From Geosiphon pyriformis (taxonomy: Eukaryota; Glomeromycota; Glomeromycetes; Archaeosporales; Geosiphonaceae): a stretch of DNA of 64,000 bases. Location: positions 1,434,147 to 1,498,146 of the forward strand of contig JAAOMT010000003.1 in NCBI GenBank assembly GCA_016748015.1, written 5' to 3'. Made by a program: the position numbers and the translations under genes. The notes beneath the pieces are model-generated. The model was not told the DNA's origin, did no database searches, and was given only the letters and a program-made list of their open reading frames with translations. Of the stretch, positions 12,925 to 24,599 are shown in pieces; positions within the stretch are counted from its first letter, which is position 1, and each line of letters begins with the position of its first letter.

Positions 12925-14407
12925 CTATTTTTTTATAATTTGAAAAACTTCATACTCCTCGACAAAAAAATCTTGCTTTTCTGATCCACGGATTATGGCA
13001 TGCTCATAATCTGTTGTCTTTTGACAAAAGCACCCTGGACTATTTGCAAAATCATTGCCACCCAATCCAATACTACCATCTCCAAAATAGGGTCCATAAT
13101 CTAGACCACAATAAGGTCCAGAATCGCCAAAATACCTGCTAAGTTTAATATTTTTATCTTCAAGGGAAAAAATAAAACTTCCTTCTCCATCCAACCAACC
13201 ACCTCTAGAGTGCCAAGATTGTGGGTTAAAGCCGCCAATTAACTGACTAGTTCCTTTCACTTTGATTACGCTTACTGTTGCTCCTTTATTATCGCATAAT
13301 CGATGAAAATCGGCTGGAGCGAATCCGTCTCGACTGCCTCGAAGTAATAAATTAAAATGATTTCCAAGTCGATCTTCAAAAGGGGTGTTTTTGTTTTTGC
13401 CTTGAATCCAACGATCAAGGCGTTTTACATTCTGCAATTGAAGAAGCCTTGAATCAGTATTTGATCGTAATGGCTGATCGTCTTGAGACTTTTGTTGACT
13501 ACCCGGTACGAGATAATGATGTAAAAGATCTTCATATAAAGTTCCAGGTAAAATTCTCGCAAATGGTTTTACTTTGTGATAAAAGTTAATTGAAGATATG
13601 TTAAAGAAGCGGATTAAAGGTAGAAGTCTTTCAATGGATTCCTTAAAGGCGTTAAAGTTTTCATCTGTCCAGTTAAGAACTTCTTTCATCTGAATGTTTG
13701 GATCTAATTTAGCAACTCCCCATTCCACAATCTTTTCCCATATTTTAGATTCTTCCATATTTAGGTCATTCCGAGTTAAAATTGAGGAAAGAATATTCTC
13801 ACTAAGAGAGGTGAAATCTCGAGAGTTGAAGACTATAGCTGGATTGTTAGCAGCTATTTGGGTGCAAAATTTTTGTAGCTTTTTGAAAGAATCATGCATA
13901 AATGAAGTTTTGTGCAAAGTGGCGAAACTTTTTTCTAGCTCTTTTGGATGGTGTTCAATCAAATAGTCTTCAACGGTATCAATAAGATTCTCTATAATAA
14001 GCTCATCAGCTGTAACAAGCAATTGTAAAATGGTAGGCACATCATGTTTATCAAGAGAGATCTCGCCGTTATAAATATATCTGTATAGGAAAATGAACCA
14101 TATAAATCTATGTTAGCCAAAAATACTTTGAAGCAAATAAAAACCCTTACGTGAGAATTATTTCAAAAATATTAGGTAAAATATTAGGTTTAGCGAAGAT
14201 AATAGTATTGTTTTCCCTTTTAACCCAATTACTAGAGAGTGCTACAGCAAAATATGGTGATCTTGCTGCTAAAATTTGGGAATGAGCGTGAAAAGTTCTA
14301 ATATTAGGCGCTTCTCCAACAATAATACTAATATCAGAGAATTTCTGACTCTTTAGTAAATTCCCGAAATCATGGGATAAAGCGTGGAGGAATTGCTGGG
14401 CTGCCAT
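12925..14407 (-). CDS. BTB-BACK-TLDc domain protein
   Basis: Member of the BTB/Kelch-like plus TLDc family that is strongly expanded in Glomeromycotina. It is probably a CUL3 ubiquitin-ligase adaptor, since BTB domains bind CUL3; that role is inferred. Two exons, 14407-14151 and 14080-12925, join with a phase-2 GTAAGG...ATACAG intron to give 470 residues. Residues about 20-120 form the BTB domain (KFSDISIIVGE, FHAHSQILAARSPYF, YIYNGEISL). The middle is a BACK-type helical region with IWEKIVEWGVAK. Residues about 300-470 form a TLDc domain (LLLRGSRDGF, FHRLCDNKG, IGGFNPQSW, IGLGGNDF and the terminal FFVEEYEVFQI). ATG 14407 is the first in frame and leads directly into the BTB domain. No catalytic function is expected. 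Confidence 0.92.
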
Positions 14408-14820
14408 TGATAAACTATGAGAAGTTTTTGAAGTGTTGATAGTTCAACCTGCAGTCTCCAGTTTCACAAAACCAAATCAGCACCGAGTTTTTTTATGCTA
14501 ACAAGTGATCGACAGGTGATGGATATTAATTTTTTCAGATTTAAATACAAATTACTATCTTAACCATTAAATTATTGTTATAAAACAAATGCACAAACAA
14601 GAATTGAAAATAATTTATATTAACCATTAGATTTTACATAATTTGTTATGTGAAAATTTTAAATTAATATTGGGAAATTCCAAATATAGTTGGTTTGTTG
14701 ACAATTAATTTGGATCTATAATTAAAAAGCTTAATTTCTTTAACATTTTATTTCAGTCAAATATTATATGATATATTAAAAAAAATATACCAACTTAAAA
14801 ATAAGATTTAAACAAACAAC

Positions 14821-14862
<42 letters not shown>

Positions 14863-14929
14863 TTATTTTACATCTTTAAACACTTCACTGTTCTTTACAA
14901 TTTTATAATTTATTTTTGTTATGATGTAC
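14408..14929. other. Intergenic with an AAT/ATT palindromic microsatellite
   Basis: Upstream region of the BTB-TLDc gene. At about 14819-14863 an AAT run is followed immediately by an ATT run, making a perfect-looking inverted simple repeat able to form a hairpin. Nothing else is recognised. Confidence 0.5.
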
Positions 14930-15304
14930 AAGTTGAACTAATTAATTCATCAATATTAGTTGTTTTATAAATTATGCCAAAATCCCTTTAGCAATTTCGT
15001 TGACCTTTTTAAAAATTCTTATGGAATCCATTCATAATAATAAACTCTATTGTACTTATTAACCATACTATATTTCTTGACTCTAACAGGTGTATATAGA
15101 TTAGAATCTTAATTTTTTCATTAATTACTTTATCCCCGCTTGAAAATTTATTTAAAAGTTTTTCAAAAAATAAAAACTGGCATGCGCTACACTTATTCCA
15201 CTGATCTTGAATATTCTCTTGACACCTTGTACACAAATTCAAATCATGAGAAGCTTCTAAACGAGTTCTTTTTAATTTCAAAGATTTCCATGGTTTGAAT
15301 AAAG
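14930..15304 (-). pseudogene. Relic of a TKL-type protein kinase: zinc ribbon plus start of kinase domain
   Basis: Reading leftwards from about 15304, one frame gives a zinc-ribbon-like pair CTRC...CSAC followed by FFEKLLNKFSSGD. A second frame then gives YYYEWIP followed by a stop, and further frames give KKVNEIAKG and FGIIYKTTNID. This order (CxxC ribbon, an EWIPY-like linker, then a GxGxFG glycine loop) is the known N-terminal layout of Glomeromycotina TKL-type kinases. The frame changes at least three times and contains a stop, and no kinase core follows, so this is a broken fragment. The single open frame (TTG-started, 15281-15009) is only its first part. The family assignment rests on motif order. 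Confidence 0.55.
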
Positions 15305-18300
15305 GATAAAAAATAAAATTAAATAGTTTATCATTTAAAAGTTTTTTTAAAACTTTATTAATTGTATATTTAGAAAGTAAATTTTTAAAGGCAGGATTTA
15401 TATTGATATTGTTTTTCTATATTCACATAGTTTAACAAATTAAGTAATAGAATCATTTATTCTTTAACTTTGAAAAATATCATTAATCATTAAACTAATC
15501 ATTTTCTAATAAATAGCTATAGTACACAAGACACCCCACAAATTTTCTATTGTCTCATTATCACTTTGCCTAAAAAAGTGGTTTAACTTATACCTAATCA
15601 AGCATTTATGAAATGAAATGGTTATATACAGGCTCTTTAATTCACTTTCCAATAGAGATGAGCTGTGGAAAAATTACAATAGTATCAAAATCGGTTTTTA
15701 TAAAAGATTAATTTAGTTTGTCAATGTTTAATGTGTTTTTTAGTAGCTTCAAATATTGTTTTTTAAATTGATATAATACACTGAGACGATAAAAATTAAC
15801 ACATTTATTCAAATAACAGCGAAAAAAAAGCTATATTAAAATAATATTGAACATTTAAAATGCTTCAATTGCAAGATATTCGAATCTCGCCATTTTTTTA
15901 TGTTTAGTTCTTCTGTAATAACATTATTTGCTAAATGTGAATATTATATGTCCATAATAATCAAAATTTCATTTTTTTATTGTTTGAACATAGTAATTAT
16001 TCAATATTAACATGAAACTGTTTTTATAGCTTTTGAAAATTTAAATACGAGAAATTTAATCTTAAAACAATAATAAAAATCCACAAAGCTGATTTTTGAT
16101 GCAAATTAATTTCTTTATAAATCCCCTTTTTTGACATTTTTTATGTTTAAGTTGTTATAAAAAATTTAAAATTTTTATAATATCTAAAAGCATTGAATTT
16201 ATTTGTACATTTAAAAATTTTGAATTTTTACTTAAAATAAATAATTAAGGCAATATTCAACACAAAGCAAATTACCAAAAGTATAACAATTTAAAAATCT
16301 ATTTAAACTAAAGAATATATTTACAAATTATTTATAATTGAACTCTTTGGAATTTTATTGAAGTGTATAAAGATAGCTGTGTTATATTGGATTTGGAATG
16401 TGGTGGTTGTGTTCCATTAAGTTTGACTGGATTGCGAAAGCTTGCAACACAAAGTTGTGCAGATCCAATAATAATATTCTGTTAATACAACATAATTAAT
16501 AAAAACTGTTTTAAACATTACATAATACACAATACTTATTTTTCTCCTAATCTTTACTTGTAAAAAATGTTCAATAGTGAAGTAAAAACAGCAAAGTTAT
16601 GTCTATCTCGAGAAAGATAACAGCACTCCAAATAAATCATTCAATAAATTTGAGATCCATAATATACAGATTACATCTAAACCCTATATATTATAACAAA
16701 GCAATTATAAATCAAATTAAATGTATTTTAAACATTTTTAATAAAACAAGCTCAAACAAACAATTACTTGCCTTAAACCAAAGACTACAAACAAAAATGG
16801 TTTCATCCATACCATCTTTTATTTTATTTCCAAGCTTTACAGAACTATTCTATAAATTATTGCTGTAATAATTAAGTGGCTTGATTTCTGAAATTAAAAA
16901 ATATGCTTTTTGTATCAATTCAATATAAACACAATAAAATTTGGTCTTTTTTACTTGAAAATAAGAATTAAACTTTTTTTGCAATATGAAAAAAAATTTA
17001 ATGTATAATTTAACTTAAATTGTTTTAAAAGACAATTATTTAATAAATATTATTACATTAAAAACATTTATATTTTAAAGCTTATTAGAAAAAATAAAAA
17101 TGACTGATATGAATACTTTATAAACAAAAATATCTTTATTTCTATAGATTTTATTTCTGTTTGATAGTTAATTTATGCTGTAAAATAGCAAAAAAAATTA
17201 GAAAATTGATTATAAAATAAAATTAAAATGATTAATTTCAATATATTATATTTATATATTTTTAAAATACTTCAAAAACAATATTTTAATTATTCTTATT
17301 AGAATATTACCATTGGTTAAGTAAAACCTTAAAATCGTTAAAACTGTTTCTGGTCACTTAATTACGTAAATAACATAATTCAAAACATATGATATTATAA
17401 TTTTGTCTTGGCTATTTAACTTTATATTAAAATATTATTAAACAACTGCTTAAAAACGAACTTCGTTTTAGGTTTTTTAAAAATCAAATTTTTTCTGTAT
17501 TTTTATAATATTTTTCTTTAAAAAAACATAATTAAGAACACTATAATTATTTAAAATTACAATAAGTTAAAATTCAAAAGACTTGTACATTAAAATATTT
17601 ATTAATAAAATATTTATAATAAGCAGAATTGTTGTTTGCTAATGCTTTTACAATTGATAACTGATAATACTTATAAAGTAAATTTGTTAAGTTAATATTT
17701 TAAATTATTTACTAAAACATTTAAATATAAATTATTATATATTTTTCTAATAATGTTTTAATTGAAAATGTTTATAAAATTATTATATTAAATATCTTTT
17801 TTTAATATTATCTTATTAATATTAGAACTAATATTTTTTGAATCTAAACTAGAGTTTATTAATAAATAATAAAATAAATTGTCAATTTTATTAAAATTAA
17901 GATTTAATAATTTTTGTTTTAATAAAATAAAATTATTTTTAGCTGTATTAATTATAAAATTTATTACAATACATATAATTTTTTTCTGCATATTAATTAA
18001 TAAAAACCAAAAACATAAACAATATTAAGATTAGAAAAAAAATTATAAAAAAAATGCAAATTTTGTTTATTTATTTGTTTATGACAATTTTTCTTGGTTT
18101 TAATGTCTGTTTTTGTTAAAAATTAATTATTTTTGAATTGGTTTTTTTAGAGATTTAAATAATAACAGATTATATTATGTTTTCTATCTAAATAATAATA
18201 AATTGTATTATACTTAATTATATATATAATTAAATTTTTATATTTGTAATTTTAGACTTTTATATACCTTATAAAATACTGAATTATAATATGTTTTTTA

Positions 18301-20063
18301 CTTTAAACAAGTTTATACAAAGCAATTACTTAATTAATAAGTTTAAAGTATAGTTAATTATTTTTAAATTGGTTTTTTTGAAGATTTAAATTATAAAACT
18401 TTTTTTTTTTAAATAATAGTAAATTATATTATGTTTGCTATTTAAATAATAATAAATATATTATGCTTTTTATTTAAGTAGTAATAGATTATATTATGCT
18501 TTTTATTTAAATAATAACAAATTATATTATCCTTAATTATATATAATATAATTAAATTTTTGTATATATTATAAAAATATTAAATTATAATATATTTTTT
18601 ATTTCAAACAAATCTTATATAACAAAATTGCTTAATTAACAATTATAAAATGTAATTAATTATTTTTAATTTGATTTTTTGAAGATTTAAATTATAATAT
18701 TCTTTTTTTTTATTTAAAGAATAGCAAATTATATTATGTTTCTTATTCGAATAGTAACAAATTGTATTATGCTTAATTATACATAATATAATTAAATTTC
18801 TATGCTTAAAATTTTAGAATTTGTACATAATATAAAAATAATAAATTATAATACACTTTTTATTTTAAACAAACTTTGTCTAACAAAGTTATTCAACCAA
18901 CAATTGCAAAATATAATTAGTTATTCCAGATTGGTTTCTTTAAAAATCTAAATTATGTATTTTTTTTTTCTACTTAGATAAAAACACATAACACATAACT
19001 ACTTAAATATTTAACCAATAATTGCCAAGCATAAGATATGCTTATTTAATGAAAAAATATTCAAAGAAAAAACCAATTTTAAGACAATTGCAAAGAACTT
19101 ATACTCTTTTATGTTTCAAGCAATTTTTATTAAACAGCATTTCTAATTCTATAGACAATCTTGAATGTATCTTCTCCATATTGCAAGAAGATATTTAAAT
19201 ATAGTACATGTCCCAATTAATTACATCATTCCATAGATTTATAGTTCTGTTTAGTAACTTGGGTAAAAAGTAGAAAATGCAAGTTAGATCCCACTTTCAT
19301 TTTATCTCAAGCTATCAAAGCATCAGAATGAAAGTTTACCTGGATAGTAAAGAAGATCAAGAAGCTTTTAGTAGTTAATTTTTAGGAGGCATTCTTAGAT
19401 GTCTGATAAAAACTGCTGAAAGGTAAATCAGTTAGGCGTGTTGTCTTGTAAAAAAAAATTTCCAGCTCCCTTAATTTACGTCACCTTCATAGAAGATTTA
19501 TGCCATACACAAAATGAGAAAGATATAAACGCGTGTCGTTTTTTATCAAAATTCATCTTATTTTGTGACGTCAAAGCATCTTTTGCATAATTATATATAA
19601 ATTTTATTATATTAATATAATTATTGAAAATCATAATTTTTTTATTATCACATTTTTCATATATGAAACATGATATTTATTTTTAAATAATGAATATCAA
19701 AATTCAAATTATTAGTATAAGAGAAACAAAAAACATTGAATATTCGAGTACATTTCAGTAACGTCATTGTTGCCTATTTTCAGCTAGAAGCTTTTTGTAA
19801 CCAATATCAAGATAATTTTTATTCAAAAATACTTGCGCCCTAAAAAGTCAAACAAGTTTATCTGTCATGTGATTATGCTGCCCAATCACACATTTTCCCC
19901 CAAGCAACTAATTTTCATAATTGTCTTGGAATAAGAGATTTCCTTTTTTAATGTGACTTCAAAACCAGAGTCTTAAAGAAATATGATACAGACGAATCGA
20001 ATAAGGAGCTTTATGAACCAAATCTCCCTTTTTATCGCCCAACATATTTTCCATGGATCCAAC
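15305..20063. other. Long AT-rich desert
   Basis: About 4.7 kb with no supportable gene. Open frames at 16599-16868 (+) and 17788-17991 (-) are rich in Ile, Lys, Asn and Leu and show no domain signature. A short less AT-rich patch lies at about 16375-16480. A degenerate tandem array lies at about 18115-18970. From about 19080 to 20060 the composition is a little more mixed, with CRE-like ACGTCA sites at about 19476 and 19566, but no open frame. Confidence 0.5.
18115..18970. repeat. Degenerate tandem array, units of about 235-300 bp
   Basis: The block AATTGGTTTTTTTAGAGATT at about 18136 recurs with changes at about 18369, 18668 and 18932. Each copy is followed by an ATTATATTATG-containing stretch, a TTAATTATATATAAT core and a TTTAAACAA segment, so at least three full units lie head to tail. 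Units 2 and 3 contain extra copies of a short ATTATATTATGCTTTTTATT sub-repeat. All of it is non-coding and AT-rich. Confidence 0.6.
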
Positions 20064-21307
20064 TTATGCAATGTTCATTAAACTAAGGAAAGCACCAATA
20101 CCCCCACCTAAACCTACACCTACACTTCCACCTCCACCATCACCACCTCCAAATCCCAGCCCTTGTAAAATTATCCATAACATACTCCCTGCTGCTAAAG
20201 GCATAACAAGATTATCATCTAATCCCCAAATATCAATCAACTCGCTAGCTCCACTGATGAGACCTGTCAAGATTGCCAATATTGGCAATGATATAGGGCT
20301 GGTTTCTGGTTGCCAACTCGGCGAAGATAATGATGATTGATTATCGTGTTTGAGAATATTAGTTCCCCAAAATAATAGAGCAGATATCGTCCCAACCGTA
20401 ATGGCTCCCAAAGTACCAGCCAATGATTTTCCATTTTTGAATTTATAAGTGTGATGACCATATAATCTTCCAATAAATGATGCCGCTGTATCACACCATG
20501 ACAGGATTATAATTGACAATGCTGCAATATCCTAAAGTGATGTACCAAAAATTTGAAATAAGGATCGATGAAACAATGCCAGTTGACAAGATTAATCCAA
20601 GTACACAAGGCAACAGAGAACCTCTTTATCTTGATTACTCACCTTCGGAAATATCGTCAATGCTCCAATACATCCAGCCAAATAGTATACTACACCATTT
20701 ACTCTTTCATGCTTTTCTATATCCCTCATCAAAAACCCACAATACTTTATATAGAGGTGATTTATTCTTTGATTGGTGAAACGTATTATATCAGCCGAAG
20801 TAACGACAGCGAATGCAACAAGAAGGTAATTCCGTATAGTTATTGGATTTGCATCGATTGAATATAAATATATCACAATGAATCCTAATAATTGAGGGGA
20901 CGAAAATTAAATGATGAATTCAGGTCAAAAAGCATCTCATATCAATTTGTAGCAGAAAAATAGATAAATCATGAAGACACGAACACGTTTATCTAACCTA
21001 TTGATGAATGCATAGTTTTCCTTGGGATTTCCCATTGCCGTTTGTTTTCTGTTTTCTGAGTGGATAGTCTAAAACCATTAGCTTTATGTTTGGAATTTTT
21101 TTGTTTCTTGTGAGCAGCTAGGTTTCGATGCAACGCCATTAAAAGAGTATTTGACGAATCGTGAAATTTAAAGTAACAATACAAACAATGACGCGTCAAA
21201 AGTGCAGCTGGTGAGGAATTAAGTGAGGTTAGTGACTCAAGGTCAATAAAGTTTTCTTGTAGTTGTTGACAATAGGAACAATGAGGAAACAAAGCGATAT
21301 TGGACAT
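20064..21307 (-). CDS. DGK1: CTP-dependent diacylglycerol kinase, Dgk1/Hsd1 family
   Basis: Phosphorylates diacylglycerol to phosphatidate using CTP, in the ER and nuclear membrane, balancing membrane lipid synthesis against storage. Three exons, 21307-20998, 20884-20643 and 20531-20064, join to 339 residues. Hallmarks match yeast Dgk1: PRKTMHSSIG (Arg96, Lys97), then several hydrophobic spans, GFLMRDIEKHERVNGVVYY, and SWCDTAASFIGRLYG with Asp198 and Gly205 at the same spacing as the functionally important Asp177 and Gly184 of the yeast enzyme, then GKSLAGTLGA. The open frame extends upstream to 21379 without an ATG, so ATG 21307 is taken as the start. Unusual points are two CxxC pairs near the N-terminus (CSYC, CLYC) and a glycine-rich C-terminal stretch just before the end. 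Downstream genes are unrelated. Confidence 0.88.
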
Positions 21308-23845
21308 GCGAAACAGTTTAAAAAGGAGCTTAGGAAAAGTTGGAAATCTTTTTTTAACTGATATTGCATCGTCGAACACACAAATTCACCACACCATCAT
21401 GAATTAATCACTTTATTCTGGTTTCACAACGTCTCACTGTTGCAGCGCGCAGTGGCATGCAGAACTGGTGCTCGCACACGCTTTAGTTACACAAAATCTT
21501 TGTTTCGAAAACCGGTTCGGAAAGCGATATCCCGAAACTTGCTAGATTAGGCTAAAAATTTAGTCTACCGGTTTTTCGGAATCTGTAAACGACAAAGGCA
21601 AAATTTTCAGTCTTTCCTTTAAGTGATTAAAACAAAGCGTTATTTATAATAAAGGAATTTTCACAGATTAGATTAGAATTGAAGCAATGTAGCAGGGAGT
21701 TACAACATATGTTGAAAGTTGGGAGTAAAATAAAGACGAAAATATTGAGAGCGAAAAAATTTAAACCGAGATTGCAGCGAAATAATCAAAGTGAATCAAG
21801 AGACAGAAAAGCTTAAAGGCAAAGTTTGTTAGAAGTTTAAACTAAGAAATACAGAGAAGGTTAGTGGAAAAAATGACCTTAGTTTTCTCATTGATTCTCT
21901 AAAAGAGTGTAAAAAAAGTAGTATTGAAATAAACTTTCTTTGATTTAACATTTTTTAAAAAACTTTTTTACTTTGAAAATATGTATTAAATTTTAGTGTT
22001 TTTAAATTATTTTTTTTTAATACAAGTTTTTCTATTTCATTTAATAATTAAGCAATTTTATTTAGTATAAAATAAATATAGTTTTATAAGCTAAATAGTT
22101 AGTTTATATATAAAACACATAAATTATGTTTATTAAAATTATGAAATTTTTAATTTAATTTTGAAAATTATATTAATAAAAAACAAATAATTTTAATTAA
22201 AAAAAGTTAATATAAAGTTTAATTATTAATTTATTGTTTTTTATATTATTTAAAAAAAATTCAAAAGTTAAAAAAAGATATTTTTAATTTAAACCAAAAA
22301 ACATATAAATATTATTTTTAAAGCAAAAATAAAATTTTAGAATTATTAATAATCAAAATTTTTTTAATATTCTATTAAATTAAAATTTTACTTATTTAAA
22401 TTTTACTTGGATCTTTTAACTAATTTATTTTCATTTTTTTATAATTATATACAAATATAAAATATTATTATATAAAATTTTTTTAATTTTTACTATAATT
22501 TTAATGTTAAAAAAATTGTGTTACTTAAACAAAAATAATAATATTATTAAATAACTAATTAAATATTAAATATTATAAAAAAAGTATTTTTGTTTTAAAT
22601 TAAAATTATTATAGTTTTTATTTAATATATATAAATTTAAATTATTATCTTAAATTTATAGTTTTTAATTATAATTATTAGTAAGTTATTAATTTTTTAT
22701 TTTTTTACTTTTGTTTATTCTTAAAATTAATTTGTTAAAAAAAATATAATATTATGATTAATTTAAAAAAACCATGTACACTATAAACATAAAATTAAAC
22801 TTATTAATAATTTGTATAATTTTTCAAAAAATAATATAACACAAAAAAGTAAAACAGATTAAATACATTATTGTTACAAATAATAACTCAATTAAATTTT
22901 TGTTTTTTATATTTAAAACTAAATTAATTGTTTTTATATATAAAATATATATTTATAAAATAATAAATTATTTTTGCAGTTTTGTTTTTAAATTGTAAAT
23001 TATTTGTTTTAATTGTTTTTACAAACAGAATTAAAAATAATATTAAACAGATTGTTTAAGCTTTTATGTCTTAATATTTTGATAATAACAAGCTTTTAAA
23101 CTTAAATGGCTTTTTTATAATTTTATTAAAAATATTTTTATATAAAATTATATTATTGTAATGTATTCTTTAAAAATACTTAAAATTAGAATATTTATAA
23201 TTTTTTTTTGTTTAAGATATAATTTTTTATTATCATATTATATACAATTATATAATAACAATTATAATATAGAATCAATATTTCCAATATATATTATTTT
23301 TAAAATTTTATTTAACCTAATTTAATTATTACTTTATTGTTATCTTTTGTTTTGTATTTAAATATACATAAATCTTTAAACTTTTTTATCTTTTGCTTTT
23401 TTTGAATATAAAAAAAACTCATGTTGTTAATAACTAGGATTTGTGTTAATTATAATAATATTTTTAACCAGATCATTGGCCATAAATTTGAATGTGTTAT
23501 TTTATGTGTATATTATGATGGTTTTTGTGTTGTCTTAACAACAGTAACAGAATTAGTATCAATAGACAACCACAACCTAAATGCCAAAATAATAAGTATA
23601 AATCTTTATTTTTAAACAATAAAGAATAAAAAAATGAAAAACACATCTCTTAGACCAAGCAGTAATATAATCGTTTCAAATAGGATTTCACTTGCAACAT
23701 CAGTTAAAATGAGATGAAAAAAAACATAAAATACGTAATAAAATCTTTTCACATACTATTAATAAGTGATCAAATTGTATGTTCACGTGATTGTGATTTA
23801 TTGGCATCTTAAACCTATATCAAAGAAATAGTATAAATTTTATTT
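21308..23845. other. AT-rich intergenic region
   Basis: The first 550 bases upstream of the Dgk1 gene are less AT-rich and likely hold its promoter. From about 21900 to 23640 the sequence is extremely AT-rich with long A and T runs. The open frame at 23421-23615 (+) has no recognisable feature. Confidence 0.5.
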
Positions 23846-24430
23846 TTAGCGCCGACGTTGACCTGATCCTTCAAAAAGAGAATACATTGAAAACCCATTT
23901 TCTATTACAAAATCAAAGGCTTTATTCATTTGCTGTTTAGATACAAATTTTTTATGAATCTCTTCTACAATAAAGGATTGATTGATCAAATTAATTTTTG
24001 ATATCCTTAAAAGGACCTTTACCATTTCTTTGCAGAATGTAGGATCGCATTGGCTGAAACATTGGCCGATACTTGTTGGTTTGACTATCAATACCATCCT
24101 TTATAAATTCATCCCAGGTTATCCAATCCCAAATTTCGCAATTATCTGGTTCCATCACCTGAAATAAAGAAAAGAAAATTTTAGAATCACCTTGCCTTAG
24201 CCTATAAAAAATGAAAGGTTGAAGATAGCCAAGTTTGGACCAAAGAAATTTAAAAGGATGCTCACAATTGGTTACGCATTAATATCAGCCGATTCGGCGC
24301 ACATGAAGATATCGACATAATGCCTATTCAATTCGGGCATTGGGTCGTTTGTTGTAGTATGATATCTGATATTGTGAATGATATGCTTCCATATAGAACG
24401 GCTCAGAGGTTTTTCTTGATATTGTGACAT
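23846..24430 (-). pseudogene. Fragment of a Nudix hydrolase (NUDT15-like) without the Nudix box
   Basis: From ATG 24430 the frame reads TTTNDPMPELNRHYVDIFM; after a likely intron it reads VMEPDNCEIWDWITWDEF and later GKGPF. This matches the second half of NUDT15/MutT-type Nudix proteins (HYVTIFM...EPEKCESWEW..WEEL...PF). The Nudix box GX5EX7REUXEEXGU, which holds the catalytic metal ligands, should precede this part and is absent; no Nudix box is readable just upstream. The only splice pair (GTAACC at 24275, acceptor CAG at 24157) leaves the two halves out of frame. A last segment, 23954-23846, ends in IENGFSMYSLFEGSGQRRR and can be spliced in frame. I therefore read it as a truncated, probably inactive copy. 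Confidence 0.55.
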
Positions 24431-24599
24431 GAGTATTTATTGTTGTAGTGTTTTGGCGCTTTTTAATGCTTTAAATATTTTCTTCTGTACAGAAAATCCG
24501 GATCCGTCTATGAAATCGTTTTTTGAAAGTATCATATAGGAACGTAAAAAGGTGAGCATAATTTATATGTTGTTACAATCCATTTTTTTATCGATACTC

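Noticed and set aside
15870-15895. TTCGAATC resembling a tRNA T-loop followed by a T run
   Set aside because: Flanking bases do not pair as a T-stem and no acceptor or anticodon arm can be folded upstream.
16599-16868. Plus-strand open frame of 89 codons
   Set aside because: Rich in Ile, Asn, Lys and Leu from AT-rich sequence; no recognisable motif.
20053-20340. Plus-strand proline-rich open frame
   Set aside because: It is the reverse of the glycine-rich end of the Dgk1 gene.
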